Assembly (NCBI GenBank): GCA_007570785.1
Contig: ML661885.1
Span: 15,945,732 to 16,009,731, forward strand
DNA: 64,000 nt
Source of the DNA: Antilocapra americana
Lineage: Eukaryota > Chordata > Mammalia > Artiodactyla > Antilocapridae
Reading direction: 5' to 3'
The notes beneath the pieces were generated by a model. That model saw nothing but the letters and a program-made list of their open reading frames with translations, was not told where the DNA came from and did no database searches. How positions within the stretch are numbered: the first letter of the stretch is position 1; each line of letters begins with the position of its first letter. A program made the translations under genes and the position numbers. This document shows positions 48,737 to 58,965 of the stretch, piece by piece.

Positions 48737-48817
48737 CCGTGGTAAAGTACACATAGTGTAAATGTTACCGTTTTGACCATTTTTAAATGTATAGTTCAGA
48801 AGTCAGTGATTTTTAAA
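48737..48817 (+). repeat. Direct repeat flanking L1, right copy
   Basis: accgtggtaaagtacacata to agtcagtgattttta; about 89% identical to 47396-47475. Far longer and more diverged than a normal target-site duplication. Confidence 0.85.
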
Positions 48818-49104
48818 AAAATCTTTCTAATTAAAAATATGTCACTATTTTAACTTGAGTGTTTTTCCTTGATAAGGAAGTTGATTACCTCTCTCACAAG
48901 TTTCTTAACCACCAGTGGGGATTTTTTGTTTTCAAATTTGCTGTTTTAGTGTTGGGCACTTAGCCTGATAAAGTTAAGCCTGTATTTGAACATTTTGTTT
49001 TAAATCTGCGGAAGTGCTTGTTAACAGAGTGTTTTATTTGATCATCTGCTGACTAAATTAAGTTTTATAGTTTTCATAAGGAGTTTTGAGTAATATTAAA
49101 TCTT

Positions 49105-49570
49105 TTATTGGGTAGTGCATTGTAATGGCCAACAGCCTCGACCCTAGAGTCGGATATCCTGGGTTTGAATCCCAACACCACTATTTGGTGGGGCTTCCCT
49201 AGTGGCTCAGACGATAAAGAGTCTGCCTGCAATGCTGGGTCAGGAAGATCCCCTGGGAAAGGGAATGGCTACCCATGCCAGTGTTTTTCCCTGGAGAATT
49301 CCATAGACACAGGAGCCTGGTGGGCTTTAGTCAGTCCATGGGGTCGCAAAGAGTTAGACATGACTGAAGTGACTTTACATTTTCACACAGCTGTTTGGTA
49401 GCTATGTGACACTGAGCAAGTGCCTGATATTTTCTCATCTTTTAAATGGGAGTGATGATGATGATAATTATATATCTATCTCATAGGACTTTTTTTTTAT
49501 AGATTTCATGAATAAAATATGCAGAGTGCTTAAAATAAAGCCTGGAATATAATAAGCACTATATAGGTAT
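49105..49570 (+). mobile_element. MIR SINE split by Bov-tA
   Basis: Left part 49105-49187 (ctcgaccctagagtcggata, ctgggtttgaatcccaacac) and right part 49372-49568 (gtagctatgtgacactgagc, ctcatcttttaaatgggagt, tgcttaaaataaagcctgga) are in MIR order. Confidence 0.75.
49188..49371 (+). mobile_element. Bov-tA SINE inside MIR
   Basis: Plus strand; ggcttccctagtggctcaga to gacatgactgaagtgacttt, with a deletion in the tRNA-like head. Flanked by ctatttggt and ctgtttggt, a probable target-site duplication. Confidence 0.9.
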
Positions 49571-49658
49571 TTTGGTTTTGTTGTTTTGGTGATGATATGG
49601 TAGGAAGAAAGAAGAATTAATTGGATGGTATTAATCCTCTCCTATTTTCTTTTTTTAG

Positions 49659-50116
49659 GTGTGAAGTGTTTTTCTTACTCTACAAGTCTGATCAGCCTTG
49701 CTTTTCTGCCATACATTTTTGCACAAAATAATGTTATATTTGGAAGTCTGCCTTTGCAAATCTTATTTTATGGCACCATAGGAAGCTTTACAGTGATCAC
49801 TCCAGCACTGCTTCACTTTCTTACAAAAGGCTATGTCATTCGCTTGTACCATGAAGCCAGAACAGATACTTACAAAGCCATTACTTACAGTGTTGTACTT
49901 TCGGAAAAAAGTACAGTATTTCACCAGAATGATGTGAAGATTCCAAACAGCACACATGTGTTTACTACGTTTTATGCTAAAACAAAATCATTGTTAGTTA
50001 ATCCAGCACTCTTTCCAAACCCTGAAGACTATAACCATTTAATGGGTTATGATAAACCGTTCACTTTTGATCTGGAAGAAGCCAGTGAAAAGAAACAGCT
50101 TAAAGAAGAGAAATGA
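49659..50116 (+). CDS. TMEM70: TMEM70 terminal coding exon (residues 102-254)
   Basis: Acceptor ctttttttag, then [20 protein letters not shown] and on to the stop at 50114-50116. Two hydrophobic segments (about residues 110-125 and 136-160, [19 protein letters not shown]) form the membrane hairpin. After them comes the conserved matrix-side region with [47 protein letters not shown] and HLMGYDKPF, ending in a charged [13 protein letters not shown] tail. The three exons give 254 residues, close to the human length (about 260). The frame is intact, so the gene looks functional. Confidence 0.96.
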
Positions 50117-50530
50117 GTCTTTTTGTCATGCCACATGGCATGTGGGATTTTAGTTCTGCTACCAGGCATCAAACCCATGCCCCCTGCATTGGAAGGGTGA
50201 AGTCTTAACCACTGGACTGCTGGAAAAGTCCTGAGTTTGTTATTTTTATGTTTGTGCTTAAATGTGATTTGTGTACCAATGTATGATAATTGCCTTCATG
50301 TTTGATTTTGTTAGTGATTGTTAATTTAAGTTGTATCAGACAAAATTTTTGATTCTCATATACTTGTGTTCCTTTATAGTAAAAAAAGTTATGTTTGAAA
50401 AACAAGACATGTAACATCCTGCCATTTTGTTTAAAAGGGTGTGAAAATACATGTATATGCTGATGTATGGTTATAATGCATGGTTACTTTTATATAATAA
50501 ATTATTTCTTCTCACCTGAGTATTGGATAT
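50117..50530 (+). other. TMEM70: TMEM70 3'UTR (probable)
   Basis: Runs from the stop to about 20-30 bases after AATAAA at 50496-50501. A minus-strand CHR-type SINE begins about ten bases after the stop. Later poly(A) sites cannot be excluded. Confidence 0.5.
50128..50231 (-). mobile_element. CHR-type SINE in TMEM70 3'UTR
   Basis: Minus strand; gccacatggcatgtgggatt to ccactggactgctggaaaag. Diverged. Confidence 0.75.
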
Positions 50531-52429
50531 CAGAAGCATATGGGAGAGTTAGTTTTCCTTTGTATATGAACTTTTCTAAGGATATAGATACTAACTTTTC
50601 CCACAGTAGAAACTCTAAAAATTCACACGTTATAGAAAGCAAGTGTTCATCTGCTTCTTTTGGCTCTGAATACAGGTTTTTGCCTATCTTCTCTGACGTG
50701 GCTGTCCATATTAAAGACTGTGTACAGTAGAGTGTGGTTAGTGTGAAGGCAAATGGTAACCCGAGGAGTTTGTCTTCAGTGGCTCTGCTTGTCTCTCCAT
50801 GCGCACTCTCCTTTGGCACGCTCTGTTACACATAGGGAAAGTCCTGTCTACTTTGGTACGATTGTATCCATATGATGGATAGTACCCTTTATAATATAAA
50901 ACAGCAGTCTTCATGCTAACTTATCAAGTGTTGGCATTTTAAGATTTTTACCTCTAATTGTAGAAAGAAAGTTGGTTCTTGTGAAGGATTTTCAGCCAGG
51001 AACAAATGGCCTCAAATCACTATTTAGATTGGTAGATGGTGATTATGTCCCTAGAATGTATCGGGTACTGTGCGAGTTGCCAGAGTCACAGTTAAGAACA
51101 CAACTTCCAGTCTGTATAAAGCTGTGTAATAGCCATCGCCTGCCATGATCGTTAATCTAATCTTTATGGCTTGCCTGCGTATGAGAGGGAGGTGAACACC
51201 AAGTCTACAGAGCTGCCCAAGGCGGCCTGTCACCCGCTACAAGAGTCAATCTAATTTTTATGACTTTCTTCTATGTGAGGAAGTGCATGGAGGAGCAGTA
51301 GGAGCATCACTAGTTCTTGGAAAGATCAAGTGTCAAGTTGCTAGAAGGTTATAGGAGACAGCTTAAGGTAGAAAAGTACTCTTTCTGAGATTAAGAGCCT
51401 GCCCTCTGCTAGGATCAGCCAGCCTGTGGTCCTAGTAGAGGGTAGGCTGTATTCTCAGATGAACAGGCTGCCACCACCTCTGCCCTCAGCTTGGACTTCT
51501 CTGCCTGCCTGCTCTTCTGTCCTCTGTCTTCTAGGTATACACGTGTTGCTGTCTTAACAATTAATGTGGTTTGTATCTTTCTATGAAAAGGTATTCCATA
51601 AGAGAATACTCGTTATCAAACATTAGATACATAGGAGAAAACAGCACTGTTAACATTTTAAGGTTTTCTCTTGAAGTTCACTTCTCATAATTTGTTTTGA
51701 GTACATCACACCTGTTTCTTTAAATGTCCTGTATGCATGCAGTCATTTTGTCTCCTGTGTAGTGGAGTGACAAAACCTATTTTTGTTAGTATCAGAATAA
51801 TTCCTCAGAGGACTGTGGTTGCTTAAAAGACTGCATGGGAAAGATGTCTTCTCAAGGGCGTGATCTGGAGTGAGACCAAGATTAGAAAAGGATCAGCATG
51901 CGTAGGATACCATGATGATTCATCAGTGAAATAAGTCTGCAGAAGCAACGCAGGACAAGATAAGGGGGAAATACATGCACATCCCTCAATGCCACTTCAC
52001 TACCCTTTCCCTCGGCAGAGTAATCCTGAAAAGATTGAGACACTGATGAATCTCCCACAGTCTATGGGAAGGATGTTGAGTAAGGTTTATTTGAGTCTCA
52101 GAAGACAGAGTGATTCCTTTGGACATCTGGGTTACATCAGATAGCATACCCTTGACAGTAAGATGTAATCCTTTTCCTCAGTTTATTAATAATTAGATCA
52201 CACTGAAAGACAATAGCAAAAGTAACAAAATGGTCATTAGGTACGAGTGACTCATTTGTTAAAACTGTATTAGGATTTTTTCAGAAAAAGGATGGTTATC
52301 CAGATTCAGCAATTACCAATTTGTGGTCAGTATTGTTTCCTCTAGACCTCCTGTCCTCTACTTTTATTTGGGAGCAAGTTGCAGACATCATAGCATTTCT
52401 TTCTTAGATATTTAATTTTGTAATTCTAA
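50531..52429. other. Intergenic TMEM70-LY96, no gene recognised
   Basis: No SINE or LINE that I can name with confidence and no coding exon. The short ORFs (for example 50502-50819 minus) show no known domain. Part of this could be a longer TMEM70 3'UTR. Confidence 0.45.
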
Positions 52430-52645
52430 AAGTAAAAGTGAAAATGTTGGTCCCTCAGTCGTGTCTGACTCTTTGTGACCCCATGGACTGTAGCCCACCA
52501 GGCTCTTTCCATGGAATTGCTCAGGCAAGAATACTGGAGTGAGTTGCCATTTAATTCTCCAGGGGATCTTCCTGACCAGGGATTGAACCTGGGCCTCCTG
52601 CATTGTAGGTAGATTCTTTACTGTCTGAGCCACCAGGGAAGCCCC
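52430..52645 (-). mobile_element. Bov-tA SINE
   Basis: Minus strand, complete; gtccctcagtcgtgtctgac, then gaccagggattgaacctggg and gagccaccagggaagcccct. Confidence 0.93.
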
Positions 52646-52861
52646 TTATCTATAAGATAAGGACCTAAATAGCAATACCATTATACCTAAGCTGTCCCTG
52701 ACCCCAAAGTTATCAAATATCCAGTCTTACCAATTTCCAATTGTTTCATAATTTCCCTGTTCTGTTGGGATTAAGATTTAAGTAAAGTTCTCACCTTATT
52801 TACACCTACTTTTGAAATGCCTTTTATGACTCCTAATCCGTGGGCCCTTCTGTTTCCTGCA

Positions 52862-52985
52862 CTTTGTTTTTAGGCTGTGCCATGTGGCTTGGGGGATCTT
52901 AGTTCCTCAAAAAGGAGTCAAACCTAATGGCGAGCAATGGAAGTGAGGAATCCTGACCACTGGACCAGCAGGGAATTTCCTCTTT
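52862..52985 (-). mobile_element. CHR-type SINE
   Basis: Minus strand; gctgtgccatgtggcttggg to ctggaccagcagggaatttc. Confidence 0.8.
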
Positions 52986-53555
52986 TTTTTCTTCCCCTTT
53001 CACATCATCTGTTGAAAAAACAAAGTTTTTTGTCCTATACATGTTTTTACAGTCTAGATTTTCTGATTATATTCCCAAGGTGTAGTTAATATTTCTCTGT
53101 CTACTATACTAGGTATAAATTGGTAGTTGGACTTGAGGCTTCATCAGACTGAGGTTTGATTAGTTTGGACAAGACTGATTCATAGCTGATGTTTGTATTA
53201 ATTGTCTATTGTTGTATAACAAATTGCCCCTAAAATGTAATGGTTTAAAACAAGCATTTATAACTGCACAGTGTCTGTTGGTTGGGTATTTGGGAATGAC
53301 TCAGCTGAGTGGGTATGGCTCAGGTTCTCTCATGCAGTTGCAGTGAAGATATCAGCTGATGCTCCTGTCGTCTGAAGGAGCTGCTTCCAAGGTGGCTCAC
53401 ACATGTGACTGACACATTCTTTTGTTGTTTAGTTGCTCAGTCCTGTCCGACCCTTTGCGACCCCATGAAGGGCAGCACTCCAGGTTTCCCCAACCTTCAC
53501 TATGTCCTGGAGTTTGCTCGGACTCATGTCCACTGAGTCGATAATGCCATCCAAC

Positions 53556-53853
53556 TGTCAGGCGAGTGTAGATGTCACGAGAGGGTATGTTCCTTGGTTC
53601 TTGTCTCGTCAGCAAAGATTTGGAGTGACGGACATTGAAGCCCTCAGTGGGCCACAGCTCTCAGGTCTTGGACAGACCTTGTTATTGCTCTTAAACAAAT
53701 CAGTATTACAGCTCAGTGTTACAGCTCTATTTTATTTAGAAGATGATAGCCAGAAAATTCATCCTCGAAGCGTGAGGGCATGCCGATCCAAAGCCATGAA
53801 GAGAAGAACACCACAGTGCGTGGAAGAGAGAGGGAGAGTCCATCTTCGAGGCT

Positions 53854-53909
<56 letters not shown>

Positions 53910-54112
53910 CAAGCGCTTTGGCTCCTCTTTTATATGTTTATTTTTGCCCCCTGGGCCTGTCCTATGCAAATGAGGCTTAGACAGGAGTGCTGTTCTACCT
54001 GAAGTTCTCACTCAGATCCTCGGACCTTCCGTGTTCTATTTTCTCAGGCTTTTCCCTTCCTTGTCTTCTAGCCACCGCCATTTTGGACTCCTGTTTCCTA
54101 GTCTGCCTAACA
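53556..54112 (+). mobile_element. Solo LTR (ERV1-like) with 4-bp target duplication
   Basis: A 557-bp insertion beginning tgtcaggcgagtgtagatgt and ending ctgcctaaca. It is flanked by caac at 53552-53555 and 54113-54116. A 4-bp duplication with TG...CA ends suits a gammaretrovirus-like (class I) LTR. It includes a (GA)n tract, a TATA-like ttttatatgttta and an octamer atgcaaat (53964-53971). No internal viral genes are present, so it is a recombined solo LTR. Confidence 0.85.
53855..53906. repeat. (GA)n microsatellite in the LTR
   Basis: About 26 perfect GA repeats. They create artefactual Arg-Glu and Ser-Leu ORFs on the two strands. Confidence 0.97.
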
Positions 54113-54660
54113 CAACCATCTCATTATCTGCTCCCTTCTCCTCCTACCCTCAGTCTTTGCTAGCATTAGGGTCTTTTCCAATGAGTCAGCTCTTTGCATC
54201 AGGTGGCCAAAGTATTGGAGCTTCAGCTTCCCCATCAGCCCTTCCAATGAATATTCAGGGTTGATTTCCTTTAGGATTTACTAGTTGGATCTTCTTGTTG
54301 TCCAAGGGACTCTCAAGAGTCTTCTCCAGCACTACAATTCGAAAGCATCAATTCCTCAGTACTCAGCCTTCTTTATGGTTTATCTCTCACATCTATACAT
54401 GGTGCTGGCCTTTTGGGAAGAGGCGTTTGTTTCCTACTGCATGGATCTCTCTTTAGAGCTCCTGTTTGCCCCAGAGCAACTGATCCAGGAGAACAAGGGA
54501 GAGACTTTTATGATCTATTTTGGAAGTTGCACTTTATCATTGTGCAATATTTTCTTAGTTACATAGTCACCCTTATTCCTTGTTGGAGGGGACTACACAA
54601 GAATTTGCCTACCAAGAAGTAAGGATGATTGGGGGCTGTCTTAGACATTGGCTACCACCC

Positions 54661-55054
54661 TTTTCATCCATTGAGGGGTATATGATGTATCCTTATCTCT
54701 GTGATGTTAGCAATCTCTGATATTGTGTTGCCTAAGTTCACTAATTCATTAGATACTGCAAAAAGGTTCTATTCTATCATTCCTTTTTCATGTACTAGCT
54801 CTAATATTTCTAAAAGAGAAAAGAGCATGAGAAGGCAAGGGAAACGTGCCTCTCTGTACTATTTGGTTACCAGTAGTTCAGTCTCCATAGAAAGGTCAGG
54901 ATAAATTCTTGATTCTTTCCCTTTATCAATTTTCAGAGTAGAATTAGTTTCCTAGTATCATTGTCTGATTAGACTTTAAACAAGTATTATGAGCTCATGG
55001 ATTTGAATATTTTTAATGTATTTCAATACACCGAAGTTACTATCTTATTAATGA
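54661..55054. other. No gene recognised
   Basis: Unassigned AT-rich sequence between two old repeats. Confidence 0.4.
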
Positions 55055-55384
55055 TCATAGAGTCTACAGGCAGGCTGAATGTTTAATCCTGGAAGCTATG
55101 AATGTTACATTAAATGGAAAAAGGGATTTTATAGGTGGATCTTGCTTTGGGAAGATTATCCTGTATTGTCCAAATGGTTGCAGTAAAACCACAGGGTCCT
55201 TATAAGAGGAGAAGGTGATGTGATGATGGAAGCAGAGATGATGCAGTGCTGAATTTTGAAGATGGAGGAATGAAAGAACTGCAGTCCACAAGCTGAAAAA
55301 GCAAGTTAATGAATTGTACCCCTGAAGATTCCAGAAGGACTAAATATGTTGACTCCTTGATTTTAGTCCATTGAAACTGATTTG

Positions 55385-55640
55385 GGAAGGTAGCATTGAA
55401 ACGTGTGTATTATCATATGTGAAGCAGATCACAGGTCCAGGTTTGATGCATGAGACAGGGTGCTCAGGGCTGGTGAACTGGGATAACCCTGGGGGATGGC
55501 TTGGGGAGGGATGTGTTCTGGATGGGGAACACATGTGTGCCCATGGCTGGTTCATACAATATTGTATGGCAAAAACCACTACAATATTGTAAAGTAATTA
55601 GCCTCCAATTAAGATAAATAAATTAATTTTTTAAAAAAGA
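55385..55640 (+). mobile_element. L1 3' end, 5' truncated
   Basis: Plus strand; gtttgatgcatgagacaggg, ttggggagggatgtgttctg, tattgtaaagtaattagcct and an A-rich tail. Flanked by gaaactgatttgg (55373-55385) and gaaactggtttgg (after the tail), a probable 13-bp target duplication. Confidence 0.88.
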
Positions 55641-55679
55641 AACTGGTTTGGACTCCAACCTTCAGAATTGTAAGAGATT

Positions 55680-56047
55680 TTTTTTTTTTTTCTGGCTTTC
55701 CAGGAGGCTTTAGGATCTTAGTTCTTCAACTGGGGTTCAAACCTGGGCCCTCAGCAGTGAAAGTACAGAATTTGGGGTGGGGCGTTTGTGCTGGGTTTTT
55801 GTTGCTGCGAGGGTTTCCTCTAGTTGCAGGGACATGGGGCATGGGGTTACTCTTTTTGCAGAGCACCAGCTCTAGAGCACATGGGCTAATAGCTGCAGCT
55901 CCTGGCTCTAAAGCACAGGCTCAGTAGTTGTGGCACACGGACTTAGTCACTCTGTGGTATGTGGGATCTTTCCAGATCAGGGATCAAACCCATGTCTTCT
56001 GCACTGGCAGGCAGATTCTAAATACCACTGATCCACCAGGGAAGCTT
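55680..56047 (-). mobile_element. Two adjacent CHR-type SINEs or one rearranged copy
   Basis: Minus strand. 55680-55780 has ttagttcttcaactggggtt; 55780-56047 has gcagagcaccagctctagag, gcacaggctcagtagttgtg and gatccaccagggaagctt. The first may be a shortened copy inserted in the tail of the second. Confidence 0.7.
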
Positions 56048-56110
56048 TCATTTGTATTGTTTTTAAGGCATTACATTTGTGGCTATTTGTTACAGCAGCA
56101 ATAGAAAACC

Positions 56111-57017
56111 GTTCTTGGGTCAATGGGACTCTCATCAGATTGGTTATCTAATACAGTAAGATGTTCTAGGCTCATCTTATACCTTTTCTGCCTCAGACCT
56201 AAAACAGCACTTTCTCTAGAGTCTTTGTTCCTTTTAGTGGAACTAAGATCATACCCGGTGTGTCAAAAAAAAATTGGTTATGATGGTAAATTTTATATGT
56301 TCTTTCCATAATATAAAAACATATTTTAAAAGTGGGGGGAAGAAAGAGGACACACCCATGCAGGCTTCTAGTAGTCTCAAAATACCCTAAAAGGAACAAA
56401 GACCCTAGTGTTAACTATATTTGCCTTGTTGTGCAATAGATCTCTAGAACTTTTCATCTTGCCAACCTAAAATAATACCAATTGAGCAACTCCCCATTTC
56501 ACTTGCCCAACCCCTACCCCATGAATTTTTGCCTTAAAAAAACCGAACAGTAAAGTAGGACCGTTCTTCAATTTAAAAAAACCTTTTACAAATATGATTA
56601 TTTCCCTCTAAACTTGTAAATTTGAAGGCTGTGACTTTATGCTATTTTTGGCTACTAATCCACAGGCCATTGTCCTTTAAAGGATTTCAGGTAGCAAAGC
56701 ATCTAAAGGGTTAGCTGTTTTTCTAGAGCAGAGTGAGAGCTTTGGAATGAAATACATTCCACACCCAAAATGATGATTATTTCAAGATATTCCCTGGACC
56801 TGTAGTTTGCTAAAGTGAGAGCATTCTCAAGCATGGTGGGACCCTTGCCCATAATGCAGAACTCTGGCTAGTGTCCTATGTCTGAGGTCTCATCCAGCCA
56901 GTCTCTACCCTTTGGCTCAACCTATTGCCGAGCAAAAACACTGTACATGAACACTGTTCAGTTCAGAGCTGAAGGTCCTGCTCTCTGGGCGGTAAGAACT
57001 GATGTATAAAGATCTTG
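56111..57017. other. No gene recognised; upstream of LY96
   Basis: Unassigned sequence. The pair tctttgttccttttag (56222-56237) and ctaaaaggaacaaaga (56386-56401) is an inverted repeat around 150 bases, perhaps the ends of an unrecognised short transposon. Confidence 0.4.
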
Positions 57018-57095
57018 CACGAGGGAATTCCCTGGCTGTCTAGGACTTAATGCTTCCAAGCCAAGCAGCACAGCCATAAATAAAGAAAGAAAGAA
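57018..57095 (+). mobile_element. Shortened CHR-type SINE
   Basis: Plus strand; gggaattccctggctgtcta head joined to the aagcagcacagccataaata tail. Confidence 0.65.
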
Positions 57096-57499
57096 TAGGA
57101 GGGTGTGCTTATGGTTTAAAGAAAAAAAGAAAGAACTTGTGGGAGAGAAGAGCAACTGAGAGGGATAAAGAGTGCTGGGCTTTCGAGCTGCTAAAGACGG
57201 GCTTTGTTACTGTTGACCAGGAAGTACCTCGTTTTGTTTTTATAGCTCTGTGCTCTCATTTGTATCACACGGTCCAAGAACACATTCTAAATCATTTTCC
57301 TCTCCTCTTGCAGGAAGTGCTCAAATATTAAACACACGCACACACACATTCAAAAGAGGAAACAGTTGGATAGGAACTCAGAAATCATGTGACTGATGAC
57401 TAAGTTACATTTTTTTCCTTTACTAAAAATAAAGGGGAAGAGTCTGAAGATTAGTTACAGATTCTCCTTAAATTTTTTAAGTTTTGGAGAGATTGAATC
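57096..57499 (+). promoter_or_regulatory. LY96: LY96 proximal promoter and 5'UTR
   Basis: AT-rich, non-CpG upstream region. Notable are ggaagtacct and caggaagtgc (ETS/PU.1-like GGAA cores near 57221 and 57313), consistent with myeloid expression but not proof. The transcription start is not evident. Confidence 0.45.
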
Positions 57500-57602
57500 A
57501 TGTTTCCATTTGTGCTTTTTTCCTCCCTGTTTTCTTCCATATTTACTGAACCTAGTTGGGTCTGCAACTCCTCTGACGCCACCGTTTGGTACGACTACTG
57601 TG
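57500..57602 (+). CDS. LY96: LY96 (MD-2) exon 1, rest of gene outside the window
   Basis: MD-2 is the secreted, ML-domain co-receptor that binds lipopolysaccharide and activates TLR4 at the cell surface. The exon encodes a hydrophobic signal peptide (MFPFVLFSSLFSSIFT), then EPSWVCNSSDATVWYDYC, whose Cys and NSSD motif fit the start of mature MD-2. The first base of the next codon lies before a strong donor, gtaagt, at 57603. Compared with my memory of the human protein, about three residues are missing between the signal peptide and WVCNSSD. The open frame continues past the donor only by chance. No second exon was recognised up to 64000. Confidence 0.92.
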
Positions 57603-57932
57603 GTAAGTACAAAGGCAAAAACAGTCAACCATTCCAAGGCTGTTTTCACAGGAACTTTCTCTGCTGTCACCAGGACATGGGAAACGACCATGTGTTCCAG
57701 ATCCTGGGGAGGCTGCTGTCAGCAAAAGGGATGTCTGGTTCCTGCCCTCTGTGGATTTTCTCCATCCATCATAGACCTCATGAGTCTCTGAACTGTGTTT
57801 TTCTTGACTTCCAAGCACTTCTCTCTTTTCCTGTGGTCAGCTATCTTTACCTTGAACCCAGTTTCAGATTCTTCCCTGTTCTGGCAGAACCATCTGCTTC
57901 TGATATTTTTGTCTTAGCCCAAGACTGACTAG

Positions 57933-58132
57933 GGGCTTCCCTGGTGGCTCAGATGGTAAAGAATCTGCCTGCAATCTAGGATACCTGGGTTCCATCTCTG
58001 GGTTGGGAAGATCCCCTGGAGAAGGGAATGGCTACCCACTCTGGTATTCTTGCCTGGAGAATTCCATGGTCGGAGGAGTCTGGCAGGCCATAGTCCATGA
58101 AATTGCAAAGAGTCAGACACGATTGAGTGACT
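57933..58132 (+). mobile_element. Bov-tA SINE
   Basis: Plus strand; ggcttccctggtggctcaga to cagacacgattgagtgacta. Confidence 0.95.
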
Positions 58133-58205
58133 AACGTAAGATTGACTGGTTCTTCTTGAGAAGGTAGAACAGTCCTAGCTGCTTCTTGGAATTGGTTCTA
58201 TCTCC

Positions 58206-58480
58206 AGGCTATGAAGGAGAAGGCACTGGCTACCCACTCCAGTATTCTTGCCTGGAAAATCCCATGGACGGAGGAGCCTGGTAGGCTGCAGTCCATGGGG
58301 TTGCTAAGAGTCAAACACAACTGAGCAACTTCACTTTCACTTTCCTGTATTGGAGAAGGAAATGGCAATCCACTCCAGTGTTCTTGCCTGGAGAATCCCA
58401 GGGACGGGGGAGCCTGGTGGGCTGCTGTCTGTGGGGTCGCACAGAGCTGGACATGACTGAAGCGACTTAGCAGCAGCAGC
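58206..58480 (+). mobile_element. Bov-A2-type SINE dimer
   Basis: Two head-to-tail BovB-derived monomers: 58206-58345 and 58350-58470. Each has ccactccagt(a/g)ttcttgcc and a gacatgactgaa-like or acaactgagcaac end, and they are joined by a ttcactttcactttcctgta linker. Confidence 0.92.
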
Positions 58481-58489
58481 ATACATAAA

Positions 58490-58715
58490 ATGGGCTTCCT
58501 AGGTGGCACTAGTTTTAAAGAATCAGCCTACCAATGTAGGAGATGTAAGAAACATAGGTTCTATCCCTGGGTCAGAAAGATCCCCTGGAGGAGGGCATGG
58601 CAGCCCACTCCAGTGTTCTTGCCTGGAGAATCCCAGGGACAGAGGAGCCTGGTGGGCTGCCATCTATGGGGTTCACAGGGTTGGACATGACTGATGCAAC
58701 TTAGCAGCAGCAGCC
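58490..58715 (+). mobile_element. Bov-tA SINE
   Basis: Plus strand; tgggcttcctaggtggcact head, full body, tail ending in gcagcagcag. Third BovB-derived SINE in 0.8 kb. Confidence 0.92.
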
Positions 58716-58819
58716 AGGCTATGATTTTTTTTTCCTCCAGCACTGTGTTGGATATATAACAGGTGCTCTGTTTAAGAGTTTCAGGCTGTTGTTCTTAGAG
58801 GCTCTTGGTATTACCTCCC

Positions 58820-58965
58820 TAATTGGGTGTAAGGCTGATTCTGTCAGTTACTATCTGTGTGATCTTCAGCAAAGTCTTAGCCTCTCTGTGCTCCAGCTTT
58901 ATAATCTGTAAAGTGAAAGTGATTTTCAAACCCATTTTGCAAGGATTATTTTGAGGTAGAATTTT
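58820..58965 (+). mobile_element. MIR SINE
   Basis: ttactatctgtgtgatcttc, ctctctgtgctccagcttta and tgcaaggattattttgaggt are in MIR order. Confidence 0.7.

Larger units (their letters stand above)
42688..49658 (+). other. TMEM70: TMEM70 intron 2
   Basis: A 7-kb intron from donor gtgggt to acceptor ctttttttag. It contains the right arm of inverted repeat 1, both arms of inverted repeat 2, L1 copies and SINEs, listed separately. Bases 43600-44530 and 44825-45265 show no element I can name. Confidence 0.85.
53421..54417 (-). mobile_element. BovB 3' region, split by solo LTR
   Basis: Minus-strand BovB: 53421-53555 (tgttgtttagttgctcagtc, gactcatgtccactgagtcg) and 54113-54417 (gagtcagctctttgcatcag, gactctcaagagtcttctcc, acatctatacatggtgctgg). 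The two parts join cleanly if the LTR and one copy of caac are removed. Confidence 0.9.
53180..54660 (+). mobile_element. Ancient repeat interrupted by BovB and a solo LTR
   Basis: Left part 53200-53420 (tgtctattgttgtataacaa, cttccaaggtggctcacaca) and right part 54418-54660 (cagagcaactgatccaggag, ggggactacacaagaatttg, gggggctgtcttagacattg) are in the order of a common old mammalian repeat. Family name not certain. Confidence 0.55.
55055..56110 (+). mobile_element. MLT1-like MaLR LTR, split by L1 and SINEs
   Basis: Left part 55060-55385 (gggtccttataagaggagaa, gtgatgatggaagcagagat, ccttgattttagtccattga), then 55640-55680 (caaccttcagaattgtaaga), then 56048-56110 (ggctatttgttacagcagca). Order and spacing fit an MLT1-type LTR with later insertions. 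Confidence 0.65.

Noticed and set aside
53502..54002. A 166-residue ORF with an Arg-Glu repeat and opposite-strand Ser-Leu ORFs
   Set aside because: Created by the (GA)n tract inside a solo LTR within BovB.
54285..54566. A 93-residue ORF with membrane-like segments
   Set aside because: Antisense of BovB joined to an old repeat; no independent support.
57603..57928. Continuation of the LY96 exon 1 reading frame to 142 residues
   Set aside because: A strong donor gtaagt follows at the conserved exon boundary, and the later residues do not resemble MD-2.
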